DNA of 64,000 nucleotides, taken from contig NZ_VJMG01000018.1 of the NCBI RefSeq assembly GCF_007004135.1, positions 18,912 through 82,911 on the forward strand, written 5' to 3'. The stretch is from Affinirhizobium straminoryzae (lineage in GTDB: Bacteria; Pseudomonadota; Alphaproteobacteria; Rhizobiales; Rhizobiaceae). A program made the position numbers and the translations under genes. The first letter of the stretch is position 1. Every line of letters starts with the position of its first letter. Shown here piece after piece: positions 1-10,308 of the stretch. Under the pieces are notes generated by a model. It searched no databases and was not told the DNA's origin. It saw only the letters and a list, made by a program, of their open reading frames with translations.

Positions 1-2395
1 GAAGATCGCCGTGCTGTCAGGGCTCAGCGTTCTTTCGGCTGTCGGCGGGCTTCTGGGCTATGGCATTCTGGCGACCTCAAACAGCCAGCGGTTCGTCAGC
101 CAGAACATGTCCGAGCTGACACGGTCCATGACGACAAAGAGCCTGAAGAGCATCGCGTCCACGCAGGCCGGCTCCATTCAGGGCACGCTCAACGAGGCAT
201 TCGATGCCGCCCGCAACATCGGCCGTAGCTTCGAGGCCATGGCCGGCAGCGGCGCCATTCCGGCCACGGAACGCCGCAAGCAGTTCAATGCCGTTCTGCT
301 GAAGGTTCTTCAGGACAATCCGCAGTTCAATGGCACCTACAGCGCATGGGAACCGAATGCGCTGGATGGCGATGACGAGGCCTACCGCAACAACAAGAAG
401 ACCGGCTCCGATGCCACGGGCCGCTTCCTGCCCTACTGGACGCGCGGCGCCAATGGCGGGATCGAGATCCAGCCGCTCGTGGAATACGACAGCCGTGAAC
501 TGCATCCGAATGGCGTGATGAAGGGCGGTTGGTATATCGGACCGCAAACGGGTCAGGGCGAAAGCATCCTCGACCCCCTTCCCTATATCGTACAGGGCAA
601 AAGCGTCTATCTCGCCACCATGTCCGTGCCACTGACGATCAACGGCAAATTCGCCGGCGTCGCGGGTGCCGACTTCGATCTTTCCTTCGTGCAGAAACTG
701 GCGGAAACGGTGAAGGGGGGCCTGTTCGGCGGCAAGGCGTCCGTCAGCATCATCAGCCACAAGGGACTGGTGGTCGCCTCCAGCGAAAAGCCGGATCTGG
801 TCGGCGCCTCCATGGAGAAGCTCAATCCCGCCCTTGGCGAGCTTCTGCCGAAGATCCAGTCTGGCAATGAGGAAGCCATAGAGGATGGCAAGACCTTCCG
901 CGTCCTCTCGCCGATCAAGCTCGGCCGCACCAAGACGCCATGGGCGGTGCTGATCGAGGTTCCGGCCGAGATCGCCCTTGCCCAGGCCACTGCGCTCGAT
1001 CAGGCTCTGATCGCCCGCAACACGTCCGATGCCTGGACGCAGACCGGCGTCGGCCTCGGTGTGCTGATTGCCGGCGTTCTGGCCATGTGGCTTGTCTCGC
1101 GCTCGATCTCCCAGCCGATCGCCACCATGACCGGCACCATGCAGAAGCTGGCTGAAGGGGATCTTGGCGTGGACGTGCCCGGCACCGAACGGGTGGATGA
1201 AATCGGCCAGATGGCAACGGCCGTGCAGATCTTCAAGGAAAATGGCCTTCGCGCACGTACCCTCGAGGAAGAAACGGAACGCAATCGCCATCTCGGCGAA
1301 GAAGAGCGCAACCGCGTAGCCGCCCTCGACCGCAAGCGGGCGGACGACATGCAGCACGCGACAACCAGCCTTGCCCAAGGCCTGAAATGCATCTCCTCCG
1401 GTGATCTGACCTTCAGCTTCCATGAACCCTTCGCCGCAGATTTCGAAGGACTGCGCAGCGATTTCAACGCGGCCGTTCTTCAGCTTCGCAACGCCATGAA
1501 CTCCGTCGCGACTACGACGTCGGCGATCGACAGCGGGTCGCGGGAACTGAGCCAGGGCGCCAACGACCTCTCCAAGCGCACCGAGCAGCAGGCCGCCGCG
1601 CTGGAGGAAACAGCGGCCGCGCTGGACGAGATCACTGCCAACGTGTCGAACTCCACCCGGCGCACCGAGGAGGCCCGCAGCGTGGCGCAGCGCGCCACCC
1701 GTGCCGCAACAGAATCGGCCGAGGTCGTCTCGCAGGCGGAGCTCGCCATGTCCAAGATCGAGGATTCCTCGCAGCAGATTTCCAACATCATCGGGGTGAT
1801 CGACGAGATCGCCTTCCAGACCAATCTGCTGGCCCTGAATGCAGGCGTGGAAGCGGCACGTGCCGGAGATGCCGGCAAGGGCTTTGCCGTCGTCGCCCAG
1901 GAAGTGCGCGAGCTTGCCCAGCGTGCGGCAACCGCCGCGCGGGAGATCAAGGGCCTCATCCAGAATTCGTCCACGGAAGTGGAAAATGGCGTGGATCTGG
2001 TGCGCAATGCCGGCAGCGCGCTGAAGACCATCGGCGATTTCATTCTGGAGATCAACGGGCATATGGAAGCGATCGCCACCTCCTCGCGCGAGCAATCCAC
2101 CGGCCTGATGGAGGTCAACCAGGCCGTCAATGCGATGGACCAGACGACGCAGCAGAATGCGGCCATGGTGGAAGAATCGACCGCCGCCTCAACGGCGCTT
2201 GCCGCCGAAGCCGCCCGGCTGCGCGGACTGGTGGAGCAATTCCGTATCGCCGAGACACGCCACGATGCGCAGGCCCTCAGAGAGGTCGCACGCGACATGG
2301 CGAACGCCCCGGGTGCTGCGCAGGGCCGCAGCCCACGCCGGCTGGCTGCCACAGGCACCGGAGGGGCGCGGACACAGGAATGGGGTGAGTTCTGA
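1..2395 (+). CDS. Methyl-accepting chemotaxis protein (5' end outside the window)
   Basis: Transmembrane chemoreceptor that senses a ligand in the periplasm and controls CheA. The reading frame is open back to base 2 (K-I-A before the GTG at 11), and the visible protein begins inside the first membrane helix ([19 protein letters not shown]), so the true start probably lies upstream. Layout in visible residues: TM1 about 1-20; a large double-Cache-like periplasmic domain about 25-330; TM2 about 342-365; HAMP about 366-420; signalling coiled coil to about 750. The conserved hairpin tip ([20 protein letters not shown]) lies near residue 596. The protein ends in EWGEF, which resembles the C-terminal pentapeptide that tethers CheR/CheB, so this may be a high-abundance, methylation-competent receptor. 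The ligand cannot be read from sequence. Family call is firm. Confidence 0.93.
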   Translation, partial: KIAVLSGLSVLSAVGGLLGYGILATSNSQRFVSQNMSELTRSMTTKSLKSIASTQAGSIQGTLNEAFDAARNIGRSFEAMAGSGAIPATERRKQFNAVLLKVLQDNPQFNGTYSAWEPNALDGDDEAYRNNKKTGSDATGRFLPYWTRGANGGIEIQPLVEYDSRELHPNGVMKGGWYIGPQTGQGESILDPLPYIVQGKSVYLATMSVPLTINGKFAGVAGADFDLSFVQKLAETVKGGLFGGKASVSIISHKGLVVASSEKPDLVGASMEKLNPALGELLPKIQSGNEEAIEDGKTFRVLSPIKLGRTKTPWAVLIEVPAEIALAQATALDQALIARNTSDAWTQTGVGLGVLIAGVLAMWLVSRSISQPIATMTGTMQKLAEGDLGVDVPGTERVDEIGQMATAVQIFKENGLRARTLEEETERNRHLGEEERNRVAALDRKRADDMQHATTSLAQGLKCISSGDLTFSFHEPFAADFEGLRSDFNAAVLQLRNAMNSVATTTSAIDSGSRELSQGANDLSKRTEQQAAALEETAAALDEITANVSNSTRRTEEARSVAQRATRAATESAEVVSQAELAMSKIEDSSQQISNIIGVIDEIAFQTNLLALNAGVEAARAGDAGKGFAVVAQEVRELAQRAATAAREIKGLIQNSSTEVENGVDLVRNAGSALKTIGDFILEINGHMEAIATSSREQSTGLMEVNQAVNAMDQTTQQNAAMVEESTAASTALAAEAARLRGLVEQFRIAETRHDAQALREVARDMANAPGAAQGRSPRRLAATGTGGARTQEWGEF

Positions 2396-2404
2396 TCAGA
2401 ACAA

Positions 2405-2434
2405 GGGGCGCCGGCCGTTCCCGGCGGGCGCCCC
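2405..2434. terminator. Hairpin between convergent chemoreceptor and soxG
   Basis: Inverted repeat GGGGCGCC (2405-2412) / GGCGCCCC (2427-2434) between two convergent genes. There is no clear T-run on the plus side and only a short one on the minus side, so this is a possible bidirectional terminator rather than a classical one. Confidence 0.45.
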
Positions 2435-2463
2435 TGATGGCATTGCGAGACGAGGACCGCGCC

Positions 2464-3012
2464 TCAGATCTCCGCGTCCGTCGCCGCTTCGGCCAGAAGG
2501 CCGAAGGCATAGTCTGAAAACGAGCGCCAGCATTCCAGCCGGAAGGCATCCGGGCCTGTGCGCAGCAGAACCACCTCGATCTTGCCGAACAGGGTGCGGG
2601 CGCAGGCGCCGACCGGAAAGGCCTTCAGCGACAGGTCAAGCGGGCAGCCGGCATTCAGCGCCTGGGAAGCCCCGGGACCCGACACCAGAATCGCCGTATT
2701 GCGGTGGGAGACGTCGGTGGCCGAGTGCACGGCCCCGGAGGCGGCGGTCGCCTGCATCAGGCCGCTATCGCCTTCATCGATCACCAGCCATTCATCCGGG
2801 CCGAGCCAGAGAGCCGTGCGGCCGCCGCCCGTGGCCGAGGTTTTGGGCGCGGTCGGCAGAGACAGCCCGAGCGCAGCGGACAAAGCCTCGACAGCATCGG
2901 GGCGAGCGCGCAGAGAAATGCGGGCCGCCGGACGAGCCGGCTGCAGCTGCACCGCAGGCGATCCGCCATAAGCGCCGGCAAGCGGCAAGGTGCGGGTGGC
3001 AAGCTCAGCCAT
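2464..3012 (-). CDS. soxG: Sarcosine oxidase gamma subunit
   Basis: Small subunit of cytoplasmic heterotetrameric sarcosine oxidase, which converts sarcosine, oxygen and tetrahydrofolate to glycine, methylene-THF and hydrogen peroxide. The 182-residue protein has the folate-binding GcvT-like fold sequence of SoxG (LWLGPDEWLVIDEGD, then DVSHRNTAILVSGPGA and a C-terminal RSFSDYAFGLLAEA). It is the last gene of soxBDAG and overlaps the end of soxA by 8 bases, so its translation is probably coupled. Length and position match the family. Confidence 0.9.
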   Translation of the reverse strand: MAELATRTLPLAGAYGGSPAVQLQPARPAARISLRARPDAVEALSAALGLSLPTAPKTSATGGGRTALWLGPDEWLVIDEGDSGLMQATAASGAVHSATDVSHRNTAILVSGPGASQALNAGCPLDLSLKAFPVGACARTLFGKIEVVLLRTGPDAFRLECWRSFSDYAFGLLAEAATDAEI

Positions 3013-5962
3013 GGATGCGGCCTCCTTCCTTGTCGAAGAACACCATGTCGGTCACTTCGACGGCAATCGTCTTGTCCTTCATCGGCACGTAGAGCGTCTC
3101 GCCCATCCGCGCCCGGCCATTGGCAACAAGGCCGATGGCAATCGAACGGCCGAGATTTTCCGACCAGTAGGCGGAGGTCACGTGACCGAGCATGGTCATC
3201 GGCTTCACCTGGTTCGGGTTCTCCACGATCTGGCCGCCCTCTTCCAGCACCTCGGCCGGATCCCTGGTGAGAAGGCCGACCAGTTGCTTGCGGCCCTCGC
3301 GCATCAGGTCCGGGCGTTTGAGGCCGCGAATGCCGACGAAATCCGGCTTCTTCTTCGAGACGGCCCAGCCATAGCCCGCATCATCAGGCGTCACCGTGCC
3401 GTCCGTATCCTGGCCGACGATGATGTAGCCCTTTTCCGCGCGCAGCACGTGCATGGTTTCCGTGCCATAGAGGCAGCCTCCCATGGCCTCGGTCCTGCTC
3501 CAGATCGCCTTCCAGACGGCAGCACCGTAGTCGGCGGGCACGTTGACTTCGAAGCCCAGTTCGCCGGTAAAGGAGACGCGGAACAGACGGGCCGGAACGC
3601 CCATCACGGTGCATTCCGCCACGCTCATGTGCGGGAAGGCCTCGTTGGAAAGATCGAGCCCTTCCACCAGCGGTGCAATGATCTCACGCGCCTTGGGACC
3701 CTGTACGGCAATCACCGACCACTGTTCGGTGGTGGAGGTGAGCCAGACCTTGAGATCCGGGAATTCCGTCTGGAGATAATCCTCCATGTGATGCAGCACG
3801 CGCGGTGCACCGCCCGTCGTCGTCGTCACATGGAAGCGGTCTTCCGAGAGCCGCCCGACGACGCCATCGTCATAGACGAAACCGTCCTCGCGGGTCATGA
3901 TGCCGTAGCGGCATTTGCCCGGTTTCAGGTTGTCCCAGGCATTGGTGTACATCAGGTTCAGGAATTTTGCCGCATCCGGACCGACCACCTCGATCTTGCC
4001 GAGCGTGGAGGCATCGAACACGCCGGCCACCGTGCGCGCCGTGCGGCACTCGCGATTGACAGCCTGATGCATGTCCTCGCCGCGCTTCGGAAAATACCAG
4101 GCACGCTTCCAGTTGCCGACATCCTCGAATTCCGCCCCGGCTTTGACCAGTTCGGCATGCAGCGGCGTCTTGCGGGCGGGGTCGAACAGGGAGCCACGCG
4201 AATGGGCGATCAGCGTGCCGTAGGTGACGGGCGTATAGGGTGCGCGGAAGGTGGTGAGGCCGACCTTGGGGATCTCCTTGCCAAGCATTTCGGCGGCAAT
4301 CGCCAGACCGTGCATGTTGGAGAGCTTGCCCTGGTCAGACGCCATGCCATTCGTCGTGAAGCGCTTGATGTGCTCGATCGAATGCATGCCTTCGCGCACG
4401 GCAAGGCGGATGTCCTTGGCCGTCACGTCGTGCTGGAAATCGACGAAGGCCTTGACGACCTTGTCCTTTCCGGCCCCTTCGGCGGCACCGATCATGCCGC
4501 CCGTCCAGGCAAAGGGAACCTCGCCCGAAAGGCGGAGCGCACCCCCGCCCGCTGCCGCGGCGTCGGAGAGCAGCGTGTTCAAATCATCCGTGCCGTTGCA
4601 GGCGCCGACGGAGACGCAATCCTGCACATGCACATCCGGCAGGAAGCGTTCGGTCGCCGCGTCGAACTTCAGCTTGCCGCGCGACTGCGAGAAGAGATGC
4701 ACCGAGGGCGTCCAGCCGCCGGACATCAGCAGCGCATCCACCGGGATCTTGCGGTTGTTGCTGGAACCGTTGCGCGCCACCGTGATCGAGGAAATGCGCA
4801 AATGCCCCGCCGTATCGATGACCGAATAGCCGGTCAGCACCTCGATGCCGAGGCCGCGGGCGGCAGAGACCACCGCTTCGCCCGGCTTGGCGCGGCAATC
4901 GACGATGGCCACCACATCGACGCCGGCCCGCTTCAGGTCGATCGCTGCCTCGTAGGCGGAATCATGGGCGGTGTAGACACCGACCTTAGAGCCGACGGCA
5001 ACGCCATAGTGATTGAGATAGAGCCGCGCGGCGGAGGCGAGCAGGATGCCGGGACGATCATTGTTGGCAAATACCATGTGGCGCTCGATGGCGCCGGTGG
5101 CAAGCACCACCTTCCTGGCGCGCACCTGCCACAGCCGCTCGCGCGGCAGCGCCGCATCCGGGCTGGCGAGGTGATCCGTCACCCGCTCCACAAGACCGAG
5201 GAAATTGTGGTTGTAATAGCCGAACACGGTGGTGCGGGTCAGCACCCGCACATTCGGCATCGCCTTCAACTGCCGGAGTACATCCTGCGCCCAGTCATAG
5301 CCCGGCTTGCCGTCGATCGTGACGGCGGTATCGAACAGCAGCGCGCCGCCGACCTCCGCCCGCTCGTCGACGAGGATGACGTCGGCGCCGGTTTGGGCAG
5401 CAGACAACGCGGCCGTGAGGCCGGCCGCCCCGCCACCCGCCACCAGCACGTCGCAATGGGCAAACCGGTTGGCGTAGTGATCGGGATCCGCTTCCTTCGG
5501 CGCAACACCGAGACCGGCGGCCCGACGAATGATCGGCTCGTAGAGTTTTGCCCAGGCCTCGCGCGGCCACATGAAGGTCTTGTAGTAGAAGCCGGCCGGG
5601 AAGAAGGCAGACAACAGGTTGTTGAAGCCGCCGATATCGAAGGACAGGAAGGGCCAGCGGTTCTGCGAGCGAATGATCGCACCGTCGAACACCTCCTGCA
5701 CGCTGGCGCGCACGTTCGGCTGCCGGCGGGCGGCATCGCGGGAAACGTCGAGCAGCGCATTCGGCTCTTCCGGGCCAGCGGTCAGAATGCCGCGCGGACG
5801 GTGATACTTGAACGAGCGGCCCATCAGGTGCACGCCATTGGCAAGCAGCGCGGAGGCAACCGTATCGCCTTCCAGCGCAGTGTAGATCTTGCCGTCGAAG
5901 GTGAAGCGGGCGGTGCGGGCCGGCGTCAGGCGTCCGGCACCCTTGATGCGATGGGTGGTCAT
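3005..5962 (-). CDS. soxA: Sarcosine oxidase alpha subunit
   Basis: Large subunit (985 residues) of heterotetrameric sarcosine oxidase. The N-terminus carries a SoxA-type 2Fe-2S/ubiquitin-like segment (FTFDGKIYTALEGDTVASAL). A Rossmann dinucleotide motif follows near residue 173 (VLVAGGGAAGLTAALSAAQTG), with a pyridine-nucleotide oxidoreductase core and a C-terminal GcvT-like folate domain from about residue 600 (FDASTLGKIEVVGPDAAKFL, ending GETLYVPMKDKTIAVEVTDM). It binds NAD and contributes to FMN and folate binding. It overlaps soxD by ATGA at 5959-5962 and soxG by 8 bases. Full length, no disruption seen. Confidence 0.96.
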   Translation of the reverse strand: MTTHRIKGAGRLTPARTARFTFDGKIYTALEGDTVASALLANGVHLMGRSFKYHRPRGILTAGPEEPNALLDVSRDAARRQPNVRASVQEVFDGAIIRSQNRWPFLSFDIGGFNNLLSAFFPAGFYYKTFMWPREAWAKLYEPIIRRAAGLGVAPKEADPDHYANRFAHCDVLVAGGGAAGLTAALSAAQTGADVILVDERAEVGGALLFDTAVTIDGKPGYDWAQDVLRQLKAMPNVRVLTRTTVFGYYNHNFLGLVERVTDHLASPDAALPRERLWQVRARKVVLATGAIERHMVFANNDRPGILLASAARLYLNHYGVAVGSKVGVYTAHDSAYEAAIDLKRAGVDVVAIVDCRAKPGEAVVSAARGLGIEVLTGYSVIDTAGHLRISSITVARNGSSNNRKIPVDALLMSGGWTPSVHLFSQSRGKLKFDAATERFLPDVHVQDCVSVGACNGTDDLNTLLSDAAAAGGGALRLSGEVPFAWTGGMIGAAEGAGKDKVVKAFVDFQHDVTAKDIRLAVREGMHSIEHIKRFTTNGMASDQGKLSNMHGLAIAAEMLGKEIPKVGLTTFRAPYTPVTYGTLIAHSRGSLFDPARKTPLHAELVKAGAEFEDVGNWKRAWYFPKRGEDMHQAVNRECRTARTVAGVFDASTLGKIEVVGPDAAKFLNLMYTNAWDNLKPGKCRYGIMTREDGFVYDDGVVGRLSEDRFHVTTTTGGAPRVLHHMEDYLQTEFPDLKVWLTSTTEQWSVIAVQGPKAREIIAPLVEGLDLSNEAFPHMSVAECTVMGVPARLFRVSFTGELGFEVNVPADYGAAVWKAIWSRTEAMGGCLYGTETMHVLRAEKGYIIVGQDTDGTVTPDDAGYGWAVSKKKPDFVGIRGLKRPDLMREGRKQLVGLLTRDPAEVLEEGGQIVENPNQVKPMTMLGHVTSAYWSENLGRSIAIGLVANGRARMGETLYVPMKDKTIAVEVTDMVFFDKEGGRIHG

Positions 5963-6285
5963 GCGACACCTCCTTCAACGGCCGGCGCGGCCGCAGGCTC
6001 GGAGCCGGGCACCGGTTGACGCGGCAGCCCGGCCTTGTAGCTCAGCAGGAACTTGTCGCTGACGGTATCGCGGATCGCGTTGAAGAAGCGGCCGCAGCCA
6101 TGGATGTGACGCCAGCGCTCCCAGGCAATGCCCTTGGTGTTGTCACGCATGAAGAAATACTCGGCGAATTCATCGTCGGAGATCGCCGAAATGGTGTCCG
6201 GCCGCGCAATATGCGCCTCGCCGGCCCAGCGGAACTCCAGTTCGGAGCGGTCCTCGCCACAATAGGGGCAGTGGATCAGAAGCAT
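5959..6285 (-). CDS. soxD: Sarcosine oxidase delta subunit
   Basis: Small 108-residue zinc-binding subunit of sarcosine oxidase. The N-terminal LIHCPYCGEDRSELEF supplies the paired cysteines typical of SoxD, followed by the family signature YFFMRDNTKGIAWERWRHIHGCGRFFNAIRDT. It begins 13 bases after soxB and ends in an ATGA overlap with soxA. The C-terminal Ala/Pro-rich tail (PGSEPAAAPAVEGG) is longer than needed for the fold. Call is secure from sequence and position. Confidence 0.95.
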   Translation of the reverse strand: MLLIHCPYCGEDRSELEFRWAGEAHIARPDTISAISDDEFAEYFFMRDNTKGIAWERWRHIHGCGRFFNAIRDTVSDKFLLSYKAGLPRQPVPGSEPAAAPAVEGGVA

Positions 6286-6298
6286 CGTGGTCCCCTCG

Positions 6299-7552
6299 TC
6301 AGTGCGCGACGGCGGCGGCGGCCGCTTCGTCGATCAGGCGGCCGGTGCGGAAGCGGTCGAGCGTCAGGCCGGCAGCCAGCGGATGCGGCTCGCCGCGGGC
6401 GATCAGGTGGGCGAACAGATTGGCCGAGCCGGGTGTCGCCTTGAAACCGCCGGTGCCCCAGCCGCAATTGACGAAGAGGTTCGGCACGGGTGTCACGCTC
6501 TGGATGGCGGAGCGATCCGGCGTGTTGTCGGTGATGCCGCCCCACTGGCGCATCATCTTGACGCGGCGGAAGATCGGGAACAGCTCGCAGATCGCATCCA
6601 GCGTGTGGGTGATGATCTGCAGGCCCCCGGTCTGGGAATAGGAGTGATACTGGTCGGTGCCGGCGCCGATGACAAGTTCGCCCTTGTCCGACTGCGAGAT
6701 GTAGGCATGCACCGTGTTGGACATCACCACGCAGGGAAAAATCGGCTTCAGCGGCTCGGAGACGAGCGCCTGCAGCGGATTGCTGGTCAGCGGCACGCGC
6801 ACGCCGGCCATCTGCATGACGACGGAGGAGTGTCCTGCAGCGGAGACGCCGATCTTCTTCGCGCCAATGAAACCGCGACTGGTTTCGACGCCCGTGACTT
6901 CGCCACTCGGCCCGCGGCGGATGCCGGTCACCTCGCAATTCTGGATGATGTGCACACCGCGATCGGAGGCCGCGCGGGCATAGCCCCAGGCCACCGCATC
7001 GTGACGGGCAGTGCCGCCACGCTTCTGCAGAGCAGCACCGTTGATCGGGTAGCGGGCGGTCTTGGAAATGTCGAGCGGCGGACAGAAGGCCTTTGCCTGC
7101 TCCGGCGTCAGCCATTCATTGTCGATGCCGTAGAGCCTGTTGGCATTGATGTGCCGCTTGAAGCTCTGCATGTCATGGGTATTGTGCGACAGCATCATCA
7201 CGCCGCGCGGCGAATACATGACGTTGTAGTTCAGATCCTGGCTGAGGCCTTCCCACAGCTTGAGGGAATGCTCGTAGATGTCCATGCTCTCTTCGTAGAG
7301 ATAGTTGGACCGGATGATCGTGGTGTTGCGGCCGGTATTGCCGCCGCCAAGCCAGCCGCGCTCGATCACCGCGATATTGGTGATGCCGTGCTCCTTGGCG
7401 AGATAATAGGCGGCGCCGAGACCATGTCCGCCCCCGCCGATGATGATCACATCGTAGGAGGAACGCGGTTCGGGGGAGACCCAGTGCGGCTCCCATCCCT
7501 TGTGGCTGCGCATGGCCTCTTTGACCAGCGCGAAGACCGAATATTTGCGCAT
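6299..7552 (-). CDS. soxB: Sarcosine oxidase beta subunit
   Basis: Catalytic flavin subunit (417 residues) of sarcosine oxidase. It has an N-terminal FAD dinucleotide-binding motif (VIIIGGGGHGLGAAYYLAKEH near residue 35), a conserved RNTTIIRSNYL segment, the HDAVAWGYARAA region, and the C-terminal NCGWGTGGFKATPGS motif of the DAO/SoxB family. It binds non-covalent FAD and covalent FMN in the known enzymes. It is the first gene of soxBDAG, so the operon promoter should lie in 7553-7700. No regulator sits next to it. Confidence 0.96.
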   Translation of the reverse strand: MRKYSVFALVKEAMRSHKGWEPHWVSPEPRSSYDVIIIGGGGHGLGAAYYLAKEHGITNIAVIERGWLGGGNTGRNTTIIRSNYLYEESMDIYEHSLKLWEGLSQDLNYNVMYSPRGVMMLSHNTHDMQSFKRHINANRLYGIDNEWLTPEQAKAFCPPLDISKTARYPINGAALQKRGGTARHDAVAWGYARAASDRGVHIIQNCEVTGIRRGPSGEVTGVETSRGFIGAKKIGVSAAGHSSVVMQMAGVRVPLTSNPLQALVSEPLKPIFPCVVMSNTVHAYISQSDKGELVIGAGTDQYHSYSQTGGLQIITHTLDAICELFPIFRRVKMMRQWGGITDNTPDRSAIQSVTPVPNLFVNCGWGTGGFKATPGSANLFAHLIARGEPHPLAAGLTLDRFRTGRLIDEAAAAAVAH

Positions 7553-7700
7553 ATGTGCCTATAGCTCCGTCGAACCCAAGCCCGTGGGTAGAGCCATACT
7601 GATCGCAAATCAACCGGCGTCGCAATGGCTGCTTTGCGACGCATTCAAACCCTTGTTTCGACACGCGGCACCTTTCCACCGCGCGTCACGCAATCCTCCC

Positions 7701-8681
7701 TCAGCCGGCGAGGCGAACGAGGACCTTGCCCTTGCGGCCGCTCTCGGCTGCAGCCCGCATGGCCCGCGCCGCATCGGCGATCCCAAACACGGCATCGGTC
7801 TGCAGCCTCATCTGGCCGCTTGCCGCGCGGGCCACCAGTTCGCCCACCAGTCGACGCATCTCCTCCGGCGGCATGGTCTCCATCATCTTGCCGAGCCAGA
7901 AACCCTTGACCACCGCCTGCTTGAAGATCATCTCGCCGGCGGAGATCTGCATCGGCTGACCGGACATGGCGCCGAACGCGACCAGTTGCCCATGCTCACC
8001 CAGCACGGAAAGCAGATCGCCGGACGCCGTGCCGCCGACGCCATCGACCGCCACCGCAATCGGTGCGCCGCCGGTCAGCGCCGAGACCTCCTTCTTCCAA
8101 TCCCCCGCTGTGACCACGACATTGCCGATGCCAAGCGCCTCCAGTTCGGCCACCGCCTCCGCCCGCCGCACGAGATTGACGACATGCACGCCGCGCACCT
8201 TTGCAAGCTGTGCCAGCACCTTGGCTACCGCACCAGTTGCCGCGTTCTGGACCAGCCAGCTGCCCGGCTGGATTCCGGTGAATTCGAGAAGCGTCAATGC
8301 GCTCAGCGGCATGGCGATCAGTTGCGCCGCCGTTTCGTCATCGACCGTATCCGGCAGCGGCACCAGCGAGGCGGCTCGGGCAACAACTTCTTGCGCCCAG
8401 GCGCCCTTCAGGCCGCTCACCGCCACGCGCTGGCCGGGCGCAAGGCCGGAGACGCCCTCACCCAACTGGTCGATGACTCCGTATCCCTCGCTGCCGCCGA
8501 CGGCGGGCAGCGGCGGCTTGTATCCGTAATTGCCGGCAATGGTGATGAGATCGTGATTGTGGATCGGCGACAGATGCATGCGCAGCCTGACCTCGCCGGG
8601 TCCGGGCTCCGGGCGCTGAGACTCGGCAAGTGTCAGCACCTCCTCCGGCTTGCCGAAACGGGAATAGGACAGGACACGCAT
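7701..8681 (-). CDS. NADPH:quinone / enoyl reductase-like MDR oxidoreductase
   Basis: Medium-chain dehydrogenase/reductase of 326 residues. The N-terminal GroES-like domain (MRVLSYSRFGKPEEVL, then PLPAVGGSEGYGVI and PGQRVAV) is followed by a nucleotide domain with the QNAATGAVAKVLAQLA motif. No catalytic or structural zinc cysteines are visible, which places it with the quinone reductase/trans-2-enoyl-CoA reductase (ETR/MECR) branch rather than zinc alcohol dehydrogenases. The start at 8681 is chosen because AAGGAG precedes it by about 6 bases. The frame stays open 61 codons further upstream, but that stretch is Arg/Pro-rich and not family-like. Substrate unknown. Confidence 0.82.
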   Translation of the reverse strand: MRVLSYSRFGKPEEVLTLAESQRPEPGPGEVRLRMHLSPIHNHDLITIAGNYGYKPPLPAVGGSEGYGVIDQLGEGVSGLAPGQRVAVSGLKGAWAQEVVARAASLVPLPDTVDDETAAQLIAMPLSALTLLEFTGIQPGSWLVQNAATGAVAKVLAQLAKVRGVHVVNLVRRAEAVAELEALGIGNVVVTAGDWKKEVSALTGGAPIAVAVDGVGGTASGDLLSVLGEHGQLVAFGAMSGQPMQISAGEMIFKQAVVKGFWLGKMMETMPPEEMRRLVGELVARAASGQMRLQTDAVFGIADAARAMRAAAESGRKGKVLVRLAG

Positions 8682-8989
8682 GACAGGCTCCTTGAGACTC
8701 GGGGTTTCCGTGTGCCTGAGACATGGGGAAGACTGCGCAAAAAGCCAATGGAAAAGCGGCACTACCGGGGGTCGGCGACAACGCAGAAAGCCCGGTTTGC
8801 AAGGCTTCCGGCGGTTTTCGAAGAATTTCGACAGCCCCGCTTTCAGCCCGCTGGACTTCACCAAAACCTTCTGTTATGTGCCTTCTCCAATTGCACGGCT
8901 GTTGGCCGCGCTTAACCCCTTATTGTTTCGTTCTGGACTGGACAGTTCCGGGGCGGTCAACTCGAAAAAACCAAAGGATCGGGATTCAC

Positions 8990-9217
8990 GTGCAGGTACT
9001 TGTCCGCGACAATAACGTCGATCAGGCTCTCCGCGCTCTCAAGAAGAAGATGCAGCGCGAAGGCATTTTCCGTGAAATGAAGATGCGCGACTACTACGAG
9101 AAGCCGTCTCAAAAGCGCGCCCGCGAAAAGGCTGAAGCCGTTCGTCGCGTTCGCAAGCTGGCCCGCAAGCGCGCACAGCGCGAAGGCCTGGTTGCAGGTC
9201 CCCGCGCCGGTCGCTAA
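8990..9217 (+). CDS. rpsU: 30S ribosomal protein S21
   Basis: Ribosomal small-subunit protein of 75 residues ([20 protein letters not shown], ending in a Lys/Arg-rich tail). It belongs to the rhizobial S21 type with conserved [20 protein letters not shown]. The start is a GTG at 8990 preceded by AGGATCGGG. The frame is open further upstream, but that sequence is not S21. A strong intrinsic terminator follows at 9254. Expected to be highly expressed. Confidence 0.96.
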   Translation: MQVLVRDNNVDQALRALKKKMQREGIFREMKMRDYYEKPSQKRAREKAEAVRRVRKLARKRAQREGLVAGPRAGR

Positions 9218-9253
9218 TTGGCCGTCTTTTCGACGTTTTTTCGTGCTTTCAAG

Positions 9254-9285
9254 GCGGGGGCGAAACATTTCGCCGCCGCTTTTTT
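9254..9285 (+). terminator. Intrinsic terminator of rpsU
   Basis: Stem GCGGGGGCGAAA / TTTCGCCGCCGC (9254-9279, one internal mismatch, 2-base loop) followed by six T. It lies 37 bases after the rpsU stop codon. Confidence 0.85.
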
Positions 9286-9334
9286 GATTTCCCGGATCTG
9301 ACATTCCGCTGATTGACACGAGGATCTGCGCCTG

Positions 9335-10237
9335 ATGGCCGTCAAGACCACAGCCCTTTCGCCTGCCGCCCGCTTTTCGTCCATGCCCGTCGGCCGTACC
9401 AGGCAGATCATGTGCCTGCGATCGGGTGTCGCACTCCTGCTGGCCGGCCTGACACTGGCCGGCTGCCAGACGCAGAGCACCGACGTCATCCGGCTTGATC
9501 GCGCGCAGGGCTCCGAGCAGAATATCGCCTCGCTGTCGTCGGTCATCAATTCCAATCCGCAGGATCCGGAAGGTTACAACGTGCGCGGCACCGCCTATGG
9601 CCGTGCCGGCGAATTCCGCAAGGCCGTGGACGATTTCAACCGGGCCCTCCAGCTGAACCCGCGTCTCTATCAGGCCTATGCCAACCGCGCTCTGGTCTAT
9701 CGCAACATGGGCAAGCCGGCGGATGCGGTGAACGACTACAATGCGGCGCTGCAGATCAACCCGAACTATGACGTGGCCCTGATCGGGCGCGGCAACATCT
9801 ATCGCCAGGCCGGTCGCATCAACGAGGCCTTCAGCGACTTCAACCGGGCGATCCAGCTGGAAACCACCGATGGTCGCGCCTGGCATAATCGCGGCCTGAT
9901 CTACCAGATCCGCGGACAGCACAATCAGGCGATCGAGGACTTCTCCAAGGCGATCTCGCTGTCACCCTCCTCGCCGGAACCGTATAACGGCCGCGGCGTT
10001 TCCTACCTCGCGCTGAACGACGACGAGAACGCGTTCGCGGACTTCAACCACGCCATCGACCTCGACGACAAGCGGGCGGAATCCTGGGCCAACCAGGCGC
10101 TCGTCTATGAACGTCGCGGTGATATGGTGAAGGCCTTCAAGTCCTATAACCACGCCGCCCGCCTCGATCCCAACTACAAGCCCGCACAGGATGGCGTGGC
10201 CCGCACCCGTTCTGCATCCGGCAACAGCGGCGCCTGA
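9335..10237 (+). CDS. TPR-repeat lipoprotein
   Basis: Predicted lipoprotein of 300 residues. A hydrophobic segment ending in the lipobox LTLAGC (Cys44 from this start) is followed by about six tetratricopeptide repeats, for example NPRLYQAYANRALVYRNMGK and NPNYDVALIGRGNIYRQAGR. The repeats should form a protein-binding scaffold at the inner face of the envelope, as in NlpI-like proteins. The 43-residue leader is long for a lipoprotein signal. Starts at 9383 or 9410 (MCLRSG...) would give a more usual length. The partner is unknown. Downstream lies a second secreted protein of the same orientation. Confidence 0.82.
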   Translation: MAVKTTALSPAARFSSMPVGRTRQIMCLRSGVALLLAGLTLAGCQTQSTDVIRLDRAQGSEQNIASLSSVINSNPQDPEGYNVRGTAYGRAGEFRKAVDDFNRALQLNPRLYQAYANRALVYRNMGKPADAVNDYNAALQINPNYDVALIGRGNIYRQAGRINEAFSDFNRAIQLETTDGRAWHNRGLIYQIRGQHNQAIEDFSKAISLSPSSPEPYNGRGVSYLALNDDENAFADFNHAIDLDDKRAESWANQALVYERRGDMVKAFKSYNHAARLDPNYKPAQDGVARTRSASGNSGA

Positions 10238-10308
10238 CCCGGCAAAACAGGCTCGATCGGAACTCGCAGGCCTCTGCAGCGTTCGCTCTCCAACCAAGGG
10301 AGAGATCG

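Noticed and set aside
77..2095. 672-codon minus-strand frame antisense to the chemoreceptor
   Set aside because: No family resemblance; the plus-strand product is a complete chemoreceptor pattern.
2990..6019. Open frame of about 1000 codons on the plus strand, antisense to soxA
   Set aside because: It mirrors soxA codon by codon, is His/Arg-rich without a recognisable fold and has no ribosome site. Such frames are a by-product of GC-rich codon use.
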